This document shows positions 1 through 10,876 of a stretch of 64,000 nucleotides of DNA, piece after piece. Source of the stretch: Leptidea sinapis (taxonomy: Eukaryota > Arthropoda > Insecta > Lepidoptera > Pieridae); NCBI RefSeq assembly GCF_905404315.1, contig NC_066268.1:14050001-14114000 (forward strand), written 5' to 3'. Within the stretch, counting starts at the first letter, position 1. Every line of letters begins with the position of its first letter. Position numbers and translations under genes: made by a program. The notes under the pieces are model-generated. The model searched no databases. It had not been told where the DNA came from and saw only the letters and a program-made list of their open reading frames with translations.

Positions 1-1568
1 GCCTTCGCGCCCTGGCGCTAAGGCTTCTAAGAGATTTTACTTACCAAAGACAATTACTACGTCATAGCTACGCGATGTGATTGGTGATATATTATGTTAT
101 TGCTTAATATTAGTAGTAGATAATTATACATTATGCTAAGAAAGCACTTAGAGTATTAAACCAAACGTTGACGGGTTCAAAGGGCGATTATATTTATAAA
201 ATATAAAAAACCTAACTCAATATGTGTTTCTCACATCATAGATTATTTTGATGTGTTAATTATTTTGTTAATCAGTTCATATAGCTGGCTCTAGACTCAT
301 TTAAGACTTATTTTACAATGCGTACATAATTCAACTGATATATAAAAAACAAAACTAAAAACTAGAATACTTCTTGCTATCGTATACGCTTAGGAATTAC
401 ATAGCATGTGTAAAGGCATACTTAATATATTCTACAGCAACATACATTTAATAAGAAAACAGGTTTATTTGCATCTTTTTGGTCAATCACTTACTAATCC
501 TAATATACTTACTAATCACGATTATATGAATAAAAGTGTATTAAACATCATTCAAATATCATTTAAAAAAAAGTCTCTATACACCCCAATTTAAGTTAAT
601 TTATTTTATTAAGTAAGAATTGATTAATTTCTGTGCAGTATTACCACTTCTCCTTTTTATGGCAATTAAAAATTTTACCATAATATAATCCTAAACATGC
701 ATACCACAATTTTATTCTTCACGTCCATTTGGTTACATACTCTAAATGTAACAGTAATAAAAACTTATAATAAGTCAGAAAAGAATATTATTACTAGGTT
801 TAAACTATATCTAAAAGTCACTGTTCGTTCGTTTTCATAGAAAAGAGTAAATAATTATTGAATATTTATTTAAAGGAACGGCACAGAACCGTTTTTTATC
901 ATCACTTAATAACGCTAACTGTTAAAAATAACAGTTAGCGTGGTTACAACAGTTAAACGATACTCAATTATAATATAAGTATATATTTTAACATAATATA
1001 ATAATTATATTTATTGGTTTTGTTAACTTTGATAATTTTGTTTATTATTCAGCGTTGTAAAATGCAATCTATGTATATAGTAATTAAATTAGTTAGTTAA
1101 AAAAAAAACCGGATTGAATTCATTTATCGAAATGAAGAGTGGTATTGCCAATCTCTTGTATTCGCTCGCACTTAGGGGGAAGTATGCTTTCCATTTAACG
1201 GTGTTTGTTTTAATTAAAAAAATCGATCTTTTTTAAATAGTTATATTATTATCAATGGGTTACCAATTTAATAATAATTTAAGCTTTTGACGTACATCTG
1301 ATCTCTTATATCTAAGTGTAAGTAGACGTATATATAGTCTATTTCAAATAACTGCACATAGGAAATGAGGTACCCACTAATATTATAATATTATATTTTT
1401 ATATATTTAAATAACATTGGGTATTTTATATTATTCCAAAGACAAAACAAAATGAAAAATGCTTGGACTGAACAATTCATTCCAAAAAAAATATTCCATA
1501 CGTGCCATTCCACTGTATTACAATGAATAAGTAAGTATTATGCTTAATCACGGGCTAGTAAAAAAATA
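1..1568. other. AT-rich stretch without a gene
   Basis: No ORF here looks coding: the 62-codon ORF at 406-594 is built from AT-rich low-complexity codons. The only structure I see is the short perfect hairpin at 912-941, listed separately. No repeat family found elsewhere in the window is recognisable here. Confidence 0.5.
912..941. repeat. Perfect 13-bp inverted repeat, 4-nt loop
   Basis: ACGCTAACTGTTA (912-924) is followed by AAAA and then its exact reverse complement (929-941). It could be the remnant of a MITE end or a chance hairpin. No function is assigned. Confidence 0.6.
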
Positions 1569-1886
1569 AGGACTCCGTGTCGTCTTACATAATAGTGTAA
1601 CACCGAAACAAGCAGATAAATCGTGTAAATACATAGCTCCACGCTACTACAGGCCCATATGCGGCCATTATGTCGTCGTCTGTGAACGATCAGTTTGCGT
1701 CTCAATAAAATATTTTAAAAATGCCGTCGTGCGTTGTGAAAAAGTGTAAAAACGATATTATATAAGTATTTATGGCCATATATGATTATTTAAGGGAGAA
1801 AAAATTGTGTAACTGGTATACCCCGTAACCGCACACACACTAGCATAAAGGTGCCTCACTTGCTAATATCACGGCGCGGAGTCCTT
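1569..1886 (+). mobile_element. MITE with THAP-like start codon region (family 1)
   Basis: The 318-bp segment is bounded by imperfect terminal inverted repeats: AAGGACTCCGTGTCGT on the left, and on the right the reverse complement of AAGGACTCCGCGCCGT. Inside, an ATG at 1721 opens a 14-codon frame reading MPSCVVKKCKNDII, then a stop. The M-P-S-C-V-V-x-x-C beginning is how THAP zinc-finger domains start (first two zinc ligands of the C2CH module). THAP domains form the N-terminus of P-element and Kolobok transposases. I infer a non-autonomous derivative of such a transposon. Target duplications were not clear. Confidence 0.5.
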
Positions 1887-2192
1887 CTTATATTATTGGT
1901 ATGACTACTTATAAAAAAATTAAAAAACGTACGCATTGCATTAGTGTAAAATAGTGTTATTTTTTACAGTTATTAGGTTGGATGGTTTTAACCTATTTAT
2001 ATTGTAATTGTAATAACATTCCTTTGATTTAAGTAATATAATATATATTATCATATAAAAACAGAAATCTGATTTGTTCTTTATGTATTTATAAATACTA
2101 ATTACTCAATATTTGTGTAGTAACAATATGGAACAAATAACTATAAGTTACTTACAACAAATGTAACGGAAGAATAATTAAAATATTAAGCA
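1887..2192. other. AT-rich spacer between two MITEs
   Basis: About 300 bases of low-complexity AT-rich DNA. I see no ORF, repeat or RNA gene. Confidence 0.5.
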
Positions 2193-2575
2193 CTTAGATT
2201 AAGGATTGGTCTCCGCTGCGATGCAACTAGATACCGCACTACCTAACTACAATAGCTTTTTTATAACGGAAACTATTTGATGCTCGTGTGCGTGGCATCT
2301 TGACACTCAATGGCATCTTTCAAATTTTGTAACATACGCTTCGCGTTATTTTACATTTAAATTAATAAAATACAAAATACTTACTGATGATATGTGATAA
2401 GTGTCTTTCTTATTTCTTGTAGTATTATTTTTACAAAGTTTTAGAACACAACCCGACATATTAGTGTCATTTATTAGCAAAATGTTAACAGAACATGCGG
2501 TACGTCAACGTCACTGTACACTGTTCGAGACTGGCTTCGAGGTGGAGCGCAGCGGAGAGAAATCCTTAATATATG
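2193..2575 (-). mobile_element. MITE with THAP first-exon relic (family 2, copy 1)
   Basis: Terminal inverted repeats begin CTTAGATTAAGGATTGGTCT on the left and are mirrored on the right (about 35 bp, several mismatches). The same family recurs at 9105-9523. On the minus strand an ATG at 2459 opens a frame MSGCVLKLCKNNTTRNKKD followed after 75 nt by a consensus 5' splice site, GTAAGT (2384 down to 2379). This matches the start of a THAP zinc finger (C-x4-C at residues 4 and 9). I read it as exon 1 of a THAP-type transposase kept in an internally deleted, non-autonomous copy. The plus-strand ORF at 2401-2622 is a shadow. Confidence 0.6.
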
Positions 2576-4567
2576 GTTTTCAACCATTTTTTCTTATCAT
2601 TCAAATAAAAATACATTTGTGAATAGCTTCTAACCCACAATTACGCATATACTCAGAAATATACCTCTTATTTATATAATAAAAACTTGTCATATATAAT
2701 ATGTTACCTATTGCTGTATTTGTTAATACAATATGTAAATAATAAAATAGCACATCATTACGTGATACAATAAGGCCGCTTATACTTTGCACTAAATTTA
2801 ATATCAAACGTATAGTACATAAGTCTATCAAATATATATTAAAGTTACTCTCTTAACTCTATGAGATAACGTCACAGAAATTTGAAGCTATGACATTAAC
2901 GCGTTGTTGTAAAAATGTACATATGCCAGAATTTTTTCCTATTTATGTTAACTTTCACCCAACAACTCTATAAATATGTACGCCAAAACCATAGAATTAC
3001 AATATAAAGCGTGCAAATAGAAGAAAAAAGCGAGACAGAAAATACTGATTTTGATTGATAAATCGTAAAAAGTCAGCCACGCTTGGAATTAGCCCTTTAG
3101 TATTTTGAATATTTAACTAGCTAAAGCACACATTGACAAATGAAATTTTGTTACGCAGTATCGGCCGTCAGGTTGTCTATTCGCTTATATATTTTAACTC
3201 TATGGCTAGAAACGATACAGTTTTTAGTGTCAAAAAAGACGCTGTCTAGTATGCAAGTACAAAAAATATGTCAGGCGAAAATATCGTCAAAATTTATATT
3301 ATTCAAATACTCCATCTAAAAATCTTAGGGTAACTCTTTAAAGAGACTTAAAAACACATTCCTCGCACAAAGTAATATTCCAAACCTTTCCATATCCTAT
3401 TATTATTAAAATAACGTTTCGTTTTTAGTTATTAATACTGTTAAACGGTTTATATAATATACATTATTTCTCGCTGTTCTAGAATTATTAGTGTAAATGA
3501 CAAGTTGTCTTGATTAAGTACAATGTTTTAAATTTAACTGTATATAGTGTAAAGTATGTAAACAATTCCAAAGATTATGTGCAATGGTGTCATTATTAGT
3601 TAAGGGTTATCACTTCAATAAATTGTAATTAAATCAATTATTAGTTTTTCTATTAAATATACCTCATCTCAACTAATCATAGCACTATGTAACAATGGTA
3701 TTTTCTTATGGAATAGAGATAATAGTATATGATATAAAGATAATAATATAGAAATCAATCTGAGCAATGCAGGCCTACCAAGTTTTTTTTTAATTTCTCG
3801 TATCAATGTGGAAATACCATGCGAGGAAGTTTGTTCTACAATTTAGCTGTACATGGAAGAAAAAAGATTATTTATCGCACCGTGCACTAACGCCACATTC
3901 AAATTGCGAAGATTAGTGGCTTTGTACCCTTAGAATGAATTACTAGGAATCCAGTTAGGTTCCTTCAGAATTATGTTTAAGAGGAAAAGTACTCCCCAAT
4001 TTTGAGAATTTAAAAACCTATCCGTATTTTAAGCTAAACTTAATAAAATTCAAATCGTACTGGATATTCACTTCCTTGAGTGAACTTGATTGGGAATGAG
4101 ATCTTTCATAGATGTCACGATATCTAAAAGATTCATAGATGCACTACGGTTATCTACCTATTCATAGTTCTCGAAATTAACTGAAAATACATGTCGGGAT
4201 GTCGGAGAATGGTAGCGCTGTGATAAAGTCTTTTCTACCTTCCCGTGCCCGTGGCAGTGGCCCAGGGCACTAGACTTTTCAAGATACACCAAAACCGAGT
4301 GTGCGGTACGGCACCCACCAAGATCTGACCCTTATTTTGTTTATAAGATGGTTTATTTTCGATGGTCTTATAGCTTGTTTAAATAGCATTAAGATACAGA
4401 CAAATCATCCTAATTATAAGGAATATGTGCCCTTACTGGGCCAAAGCTTAAATTATATCCTCAGGATTGTTAAGAGGCGTAGGATCCTCAGAGGGTGTAG
4501 GTAGGGCACGTCCTCTGCTTTGAGCATAGGGACTTTAACACACCCCCACCCTATTTCTGACACCTTA
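2576..4567. other. Two kb without recognisable genes
   Basis: AT-rich sequence with only short, low-complexity ORFs in any frame. A slightly GC-richer part near 4190-4560 contains no long frame. No RNA gene and no repeat matching other parts of the window were seen. Confidence 0.45.
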
Positions 4568-4779
4568 TCCGTACACGCTTTCTGTCAATGGGACGACGTA
4601 TAACCTTACCAGCGATAGAAGTTTGTATGGAAATTGCAATTCACGCCTCCCAATATAAGGCGATAAGAATGACTTATCGGGTATATTGGGACAGCTTCAG
4701 ATTATTGACAGCTAATTACTGACGGTAGAAGGTAGTAATTTATCTCTATCTGCAGATAGTATATTGGGAACGGCCGTTA
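4568..4779 (+). mobile_element. MITE ending TAACGGCCGTT, 5'-truncated copy
   Basis: The segment matches the right two thirds of the complete copy at 14974-15255, including the internal phrase CCCAATATAAGGCGATAAG and the right terminus TATTGGGAACGGCCGTTA. The left terminus is missing. It is non-coding. A TA target is likely because the ends begin and finish with TA, as in Tc1/mariner-type MITEs (inference). Confidence 0.75.
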
Positions 4780-5309
4780 TAAATCAGCATTTCTTACTAT
4801 GGGTACTACAGATTCTATCTTCGTATCTCAAGTAAAACAATAACTAGAGAGAAAAATGACAACGTTATTCTAATAGGCAGTAGCTGCTCTTAATTTGATT
4901 TTAACATCGGCTCCAAGTAAAGCGATTTGTGGCGTATCACGTTACGTGGGGCTCCGAGATAGAATACAGAGCGGGCATTAGTGTCATGTTGCTATCAGGA
5001 GATTGAGAACTCCCCAATTTGCGGGAAAATCTTATCAACATTCATTATCGTCTCATCACTGAGTCGATGAATAACAATTAACAAATCGACTGGCGTAGTA
5101 TTAATGGTGTGCTACTCTTAACTCAATATTAGTTTCATTATTTTATTATAGTTTTTAAAACTTATATATTTTGGGTTCTATTTTTTATTATTATTTATTT
5201 ATTAAATGATAACATTCAAATGTTAACAAAGCCCTGCAAAACTGTTCTGACAGTTTGACTGCAGGAATTAGTCTCTTTAAATATAGATAAATTTACATAG
5301 TTTTATAAA
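4780..5309. other. Intergenic AT-rich DNA
   Basis: No ORF above chance and no recognised repeat. It runs into a short tandem-repeat neighbourhood that starts near 5310. Confidence 0.4.
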
Positions 5310-5835
5310 ATTAACTTAATACTTCAAATACTAGTATTTTAAATAAAGATATTTTTACATATCCATTTACATTTTTCTATCTATACTAATATACTAATAA
5401 TATTATAAAGCTGCAGTGTTTGTTTGTTTGTTTGAACGCGCTAATCTCTGGTACTACTGGTCCGATTTGAATGATTCTTTCAGTGTTGGGTAGTCCATTT
5501 ATTGAGGAAGGCTATAGGATATGTTTTTTTTTCAAAATTAGGGATCCGTAATAAAATTGCTATTTTGTTACACAAGGTGTAAAATCGAAAACCTATTTTT
5601 GCGTGCGCTGCAAAAACTATTGACAATAGAACAAAATGGTGTACAGGCTATAATATAGGCAATATTTTATTACATATAAAACTATCGCGTGAATTATACT
5701 TTATATGGCAAAACAACGTTTGCCGGGTCAGCTAGTATAATATAAAACTTAATACTTTAAATACAAGAATTTTAAATAAAGATATTTACATTTTTCTATA
5801 TAATTTAAAACTTAATACTTTAAATACTAGAATAA
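5310..5835 (+). repeat. Imperfect ~60-bp repeat units flanking a Helitron
   Basis: A unit reading roughly ACTTAATACTTCAAATACTA, then TTTTAAATAAAGATATTT and ATTTTTCTAT occurs at about 5313-5380. It recurs at 5747-5807 and in part at 5809-5835. The Helitron at 5380-5735 lies between the first and second units, so it most simply inserted into a pre-existing tandem array. I do not recognise the unit as a known family. Confidence 0.6.
5380..5735 (+). mobile_element. Small non-autonomous Helitron, complete
   Basis: The element starts with TCTATACTAATA directly after A and ends GGGTCAGCTAG directly before T, the A|TC...CTAG|T arrangement of Helitrons. Just before the end lies a hairpin, GGCAAA-ACAACG-TTTGCC. 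It has no ORF, so it must depend on a Rep/helicase supplied elsewhere. A near-identical copy in reverse orientation lies at 50535-50886, including the run of TTTG repeats after the 5' end. Termini and hairpin are seen directly; membership of the lepidopteran Helitron group is from knowledge of that family. Confidence 0.8.
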
Positions 5836-6359
5836 CAATATTTAAGTACAATGGTTATGGAAGCGTGCGTAAAAAGTATTTTTTTAACTTACTTTTAAAC
5901 CTAGACTTATTTGGCTCGAGGCGAATGTCCATAGGCAAACTATTGAGTAAATATGGTAAGCGTTTTTTTAAAGTTCTATCGCCATAATAATTTGCAACTC
6001 TGGGTACTTCTAGTTTACCAGATGTCACCGACCTCTTGCTGTAGCTATGATAGATTGCAATTAATTATGTTCCCGATTGTCACAGTTATTAACTGTTATA
6101 ATCTCACCAGCTTCAAATTAAATGGATATGTCGCAGGGATATGATAATAAAGCAGATTTGGTTAATTCTCGAAACAAATCTAGTTATTTGATCAAATACC
6201 AGAATTGGTTCCGTGATATAACAATGAGTGACGCCACTAGAAGAACTTAGGATGTAAAAGCGAGTGAAGCGAGTTTCAGACTTCTAACATACCCCAACTC
6301 GGATAGATTAGGTGTTTTGTTTGTAAGTAAATAATACGGGCGCATCTACTTGGCTTACT
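5836..6359. other. AT-rich spacer
   Basis: Contains a 63-codon ORF (5953-6144) with no recognisable domain. Nothing else supportable. Confidence 0.4.
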
Positions 6360-6545
6360 ATTTAACCGACTACAAAAAGGAGGAGGTTGTCAATTCATCG
6401 GTACGATTTTTTTATGTTTGTTAAAAAGAACAATAATCGTTACTAGAATTAGATTTATTAATAAGATTGTAGAAAAATACGCAATTATTTTTATACTTTT
6501 TAGTGCATTTGTTTTGGAATAGTGTTTTTGGAGTCGGCTATTTTT
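6360..6545. repeat. Dispersed repeat bounded by AACCGACT / AGTCGGCT
   Basis: The segment opens AACCGACTACAAAAAGGAGG and closes GGAGTCGGCT, an inverted relationship. Two parts recur at 48402-49135: the phrase ACGCAATTATTTTTATACTT, and, inverted, the GGAGGAGG...GTCAATTC part. It is non-coding and mobile by inference. The family was not identified. Confidence 0.5.
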
Positions 6546-6559
6546 TTGTTCAGTCCTCC

Positions 6560-6905
6560 TGAAAACGTGTTCCTGCAAAGGTCACGAAACGTTGGATAAA
6601 ATAAATAAATTAAAAAATATTTCACTTTTACGCTAATACCTTATGCATAAAGTGCCGTTTGAATCCTTTAAAAAGTATTTTATTTAAATGTGTAACACTC
6701 GAGTAAAATAAAGAAAATAAGCACTATGTGCAACAGTACGGACTGGATAAGGCTAACGTAAAACAGGCTCATGCAAAGGTCACGAAACTTGGGTTAAATA
6801 AAGAAATTATAATATATTACTTTTACGAAAATTACCTTATGTAAAAAGTGCTGCTTAACATTACACGCGTTTTGATCCCTTAAAAAGTATTTTTTTAAAT
6901 TTAAT
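6560..6905 (+). repeat. Diverged direct duplication, ~130-bp unit
   Basis: Unit one (6565-6690) contains TGCAAAGGTCACGAAACGTT and ends near TTTAAAAAGTATTTTATTTA. Unit two (6770-6905) repeats the same order of motifs with substitutions and small indels. The order and spacing are preserved, so this is a local duplication or two copies of one repeat tail. Confidence 0.6.
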
Positions 6906-7779
6906 ATTTATTTTTAACATCAGTAAAAAATACCTTATCGTCTTGAGAATTTTTATACCAGTAGAATCGTCGATAATCACTGAGTCGGTTGCTTTTTACA
7001 AAAAAAATCTCTGCGTTATAAGAACTAGAAAGACATAGTAGACAATGTTGGCTTGAAACACTTTTTCTGTTAGAAAAAGCAAGGCGTTTAATTTTCTATT
7101 TTTCACATTAAGAAAATGAAGGAGAACGAAATCGGGGCAAGCGACTAATCCAATATATATAAACTTAAGACCAAGATAATTAACTTTTTTAATTACTAAT
7201 AAGTTACACAAAAATGTCTTGAACTATCATGGACCATTCAAGCAGATATAACAATTCCTATATTTATTTACCATACAACTTAAACTTAAAATATCACTAT
7301 CATAATGTACAATTTGGTATTTTTTGGTCCAACTAAGTAAAATCATTGAGGAATGATGGTGAATCTGAGAAACCGTTTCTCACAAGTCATATTTATCCTT
7401 CGTGAGAAATTTATTTAACGCCTAACTCCAAATGAGAGCAATTTTACTAACAAACCGTAGTACAAAATTTGCAACATAAATAAATCATGATTAACTTTAA
7501 AATGATTTTGAATGATCATTATCGCCGCGATCATAAGTACCATTATTGGTATTTTAAAATTTGTGGAAAAGTTGTTAAGTTAAGTTGATTAAAACTTAAA
7601 TGGTCTGTCTTGAATGTTTATATTAAACTTGTCGCTTGCTCCGACCCCAGGTTAAACTTAAGAGATCCTTTCTTTTTTTAACAGCAATGTCTTGAAATCA
7701 CTTAAATAATTATTAATATTAATTAATCAACTCCTTTAAATCAACATTTACGACTTCATTCGTTTTACAAAACATTTTA
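6906..7779. other. No gene recognised
   Basis: AT-rich. The 71-codon minus-strand ORF at 6996-7211 has no recognisable domain. No repeat shared with the rest of the window. Confidence 0.4.
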
Positions 7780-7928
7780 AAATTGCAATTCACGCGTCCC
7801 AATATAAGGCGATAAGAATGACTTATCGGGTATATTGGGACAGCTTCAAATTATAGACTGCTAATTACTGACAGTAGAAAGTAGTAATTTATCTCTATCT
7901 ATAGATAGTATATTGGGAACGGCCGTAA
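7780..7928 (+). mobile_element. MITE ending TAACGGCCGTT, right-half copy
   Basis: Matches the right half of the copy at 14974-15255, starting at AATTGCAATTCACGCGTCCC and ending GGGAACGGCCGTAA. The left half is absent. Non-coding. Confidence 0.75.
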
Positions 7929-8135
7929 GTAAGTAAGACGAGTAAGTCAACAAGTAAAAACACATGAACAACAAGTAAATAAATAAAGGTATTATGCAAG
8001 CATTTTATTAGCGATTAAGTATATAAAATATAACGACTTTAATAATTTTTAAACATGAAGCAGTCTCTGGTAACAGGAATCCACCACAATAAGCACCTGA
8101 AAGAGCGCTAGTAAAATTACTGTGATAATGACTAA

Positions 8136-8420
8136 TTTTTTTATGACAATAAGGGACGAGACGAGCAGGACGTTCATCTGATGATAATTGATACGCCTTG
8201 CCCGTTACGTCACTACAATTGCGCTCGTCTCCTTGAGACATAAGATGTTAAGTCTCATTTGCCCAGTAACTTGTGAAGTTACTGGGAGCTACGACGCCCT
8301 TCAGACCGAAACACAGTAATGTTTACACATTACTATTCCAATATATCACGGCAGAAATTGGCGCCGTTGTGGTACCCATAATCTAGCCGGCATCCTGTGC
8401 AAGGGAGCCACTAGTAATAC
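8136..8420 (-). mobile_element. SINE, 300-bp family, copy 1
   Basis: On the plus strand it begins TTTTTTTATGACAATAAGGG and ends near GTGCAAGGGAGCCACTAG. The reverse complement therefore has a T/GTCATAAAAAA tail, which I take as the 3' end. An internal deletion removes part of the hairpin region seen in copy 26068-26365. The 77-codon ORF across it (8008-8241) is not a gene. Confidence 0.75.
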
Positions 8421-8855
8421 CAGACGTATTGTAATTTTTGGCTTCAATCAACATTCCCGAATGGCACTGCAATATAGTGGACAGGACATCAGGTAAAAGG
8501 CACTTTTTTGATAAAAAAAAAACTTGGTTCACACTTATTCCAATAACGCCCTATAAAGCATATAATTATTATACATTAAAAACTAATCACTCTGTATATT
8601 TGTGTTCCTGTTTGCGAAGTGATGATCGATTCTTCATTAACGTAATGGAATCTACTTGAAAGGTTGTCAGCGAACCCATTTAGCGATACCAAGTCAATTA
8701 CAAATAAGGGTTTTTAAATGTTCCAGCCAATACCAACGCTTTTGCTTAATAACTTTTACAATTTACTGTAGTTATAGGTAATTTATGGTGGATTTTATAC
8801 CTTACAGACTACATCAATACACGATGAGAGGTACAAATTAAAAACAGTGTGCCCA

Positions 8856-9035
8856 AGTGACAAGACAGGTAAGACGTTCACCTAATGGTTATAAATACGC
8901 CCTGCACATTACAATGCAGTGCCTCTCAAAGTTCTTGATATTCCAAAAATCTCGCACGTCACTTTGGGGCATAAGATGTTAAGTCTCAGAAGCACAGTAA
9001 CTTTACTACCTACGGCGCCCTTCAAGCCGAAAAGC
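8856..9035 (-). mobile_element. SINE, 300-bp family, truncated copy 2
   Basis: Covers the 3' and middle part of the family: the plus strand reads GACGTTCACCTAATGG through TACGCCCTGCACATTACAAT to GGCGCCCTTCAAGCCGAAA. The GC-rich head is missing and divergence is higher than in other copies. Confidence 0.7.
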
Positions 9036-9104
9036 TATGTCCTCACTGTGCCTTTTTATCTTCAACTTTCGTATTCATCTTTCTATTCAAGTTTCGTTTG
9101 GCAT

Positions 9105-9523
9105 CTTAGATTAAAGATCGCTGCGCTCCAACTAGATACCGCAGGCGTAGTCGCAAAATGCGGCAACTAATACTTCCTCCAAATGGGCGTACTCGAGCCA
9201 TTCTCGAACAATGTGTGACGTTGATGTGCCACATGTTCTGTTAAACTTTGCTACTAGTTGAAACTATAATGCCGGGTTGCGTAGTAAAACTAAGTAAAAA
9301 TAATACTACAAGAAATAAGAAAGACGCTGGGATCACATATCAGCAGTGAGCATTTTGTATTTTATTACTTCCAATGTAAAATAACACGAAGCGTATGTTA
9401 CATAATTTGAAAGATACCATTGAGTGTGAAGATGCCACGCACACAAGCATGTTCAAAAAGATGTTGTTCTTAGTTTGTGTGGTAACTAGTTGGAGCGCAG
9501 CGGAGACTAATCCTTAATCTAAG
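9105..9523 (+). mobile_element. MITE with THAP first-exon relic (family 2, copy 2)
   Basis: The terminal inverted repeat CTTAGATTAA...GCTGCGCTCCAACTAG at the left is mirrored by CTAGTTGGAGCGCAGCGGAG...TTAATCTAAG at the right. An ATG at 9269 opens MPGCVVKLSKNNTTRNKKDAG and the frame meets GTGAGC at 9346, in the same place as the GTAAGT donor of the 2193-2575 copy. The second THAP cysteine is replaced by serine here, so this copy could not make a functional zinc finger. It is non-autonomous and lies beside a Helitron end. Confidence 0.6.
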
Positions 9524-9619
9524 TTTGGTTAACGACGCATTCAATAATTGAATGCGTTAACACAACGCTCAAGAGTCAATTAGTTCCGTCGTTGTTGTTG
9601 AACGATTTGTGGCATTCCA

Positions 9620-9716
9620 TCCGACCCGGAAAAACGGGTACCAGTATGCGCTTCACTTTTCCATCCGCAAGAGGTTTTTTTATTATGAACAGAAATACGC
9701 ATGTCGGGTCAGCTAG
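9620..9716 (+). mobile_element. Helitron 3' terminus fragment
   Basis: Ends GTCGGGTCAGCTAG|T, the same terminus as the complete Helitron at 5380-5735. The preceding hairpin is degraded. The 5' boundary could not be placed. Confidence 0.5.
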
Positions 9717-10876
9717 TATAATATATATATTATGCAGGGGCCTGCAAACTATTTAGGCAGATAGGCAATGCGTACCTTGTTAAGAACCTAAATAACTATA
9801 GAACTAGTGCTAAAATTAATTTAGTTTAATATGTTTCTGTTATTCTATAACCAAAGTTATATTGAACACTCAGTCTCTAAGTTTTATGCCTACCTTGGTA
9901 AAAAACCGTTGATAATATGACACTTAAAATATTTTATTATATCAATTACGGCTATCGAGTCTTAACACATCAGTGGATCATAATAACCCCAGCTTATTTT
10001 TTTTATGAGAGGAAGCAAACGGGGAATTGGCTAACCTAATCAAATGTAAATATCAGCCACCCAAAGGGAGTAAGTATCCTCGAGACCTGAAGGTTCCTAA
10101 ATCGTATCGGTTCGGGAATCGGGATAACAGGAACCGGCAGATGATAAAAAGTTCTTCCAAGAAATCCAGACATCTACGTTAGGAGGTTGTGAAATTTCGC
10201 ATTTTAACGTAATGTTCGGTGGTGAAATTCTCCTCCTGGTACTAACCTGAACAACTCCTTTGAGCACGCCCCGTGACACACTCGAGGAATATTAATTAAG
10301 GTAAGTACTTATATTATCTAAGCTTAATAATATCCATAATAAAAAAAATGTTTGTGATTTGAACAGGAAATTCCTATCATGATTGTGAACATTACAGATC
10401 CTGTCATCTATTAGTACACACCGACACGCAGTCATACTTCGCAAGATTATTATATCGGTTCCCATGTAATGCGGATCTCTAATGAAAGCCAAATAAGCTC
10501 CCAAACTTGAGAAGGTTTTATTTTTCATAAAGTAGGCAATGCTCATATAATATTCTATCACATAGTAAAGTCTATTTGATTACGTCGTCTCACGACTGCG
10601 TAAGCCAAAAAATATAGATTTAGAAATAAAGCGGGATCCTTTGTCTCGTGGGCCCCGATGCTAAACACCTTTTATCACGCACTACAGGGCCGCATCCTGA
10701 TATATATAAATTGAATAAGAAGTAACGCTGGCTTGCTCGTATGCACAGGATGCTACCATTACGGGGCCTTTTTCTGTCGTCTACACTGTTTTTGGATCGG
10801 TTTAAAACTGGTAAGACTTGATATCTTATGTAAATCCGATTACGCTGCTATTTCTGATCCTGTTGATAACTATACC
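9717..10876. other. No gene recognised
   Basis: Contains two short minus-strand ORFs (10097-10279 and 10292-10561) with no recognisable domain. A GC-richer part at about 10625-10780 has no matching repeat or frame that I can name. Confidence 0.4.

Noticed and set aside
8008..8241. 77-codon minus-strand ORF
   Set aside because: Lies mostly inside a SINE; such frames recur in other copies of the family.
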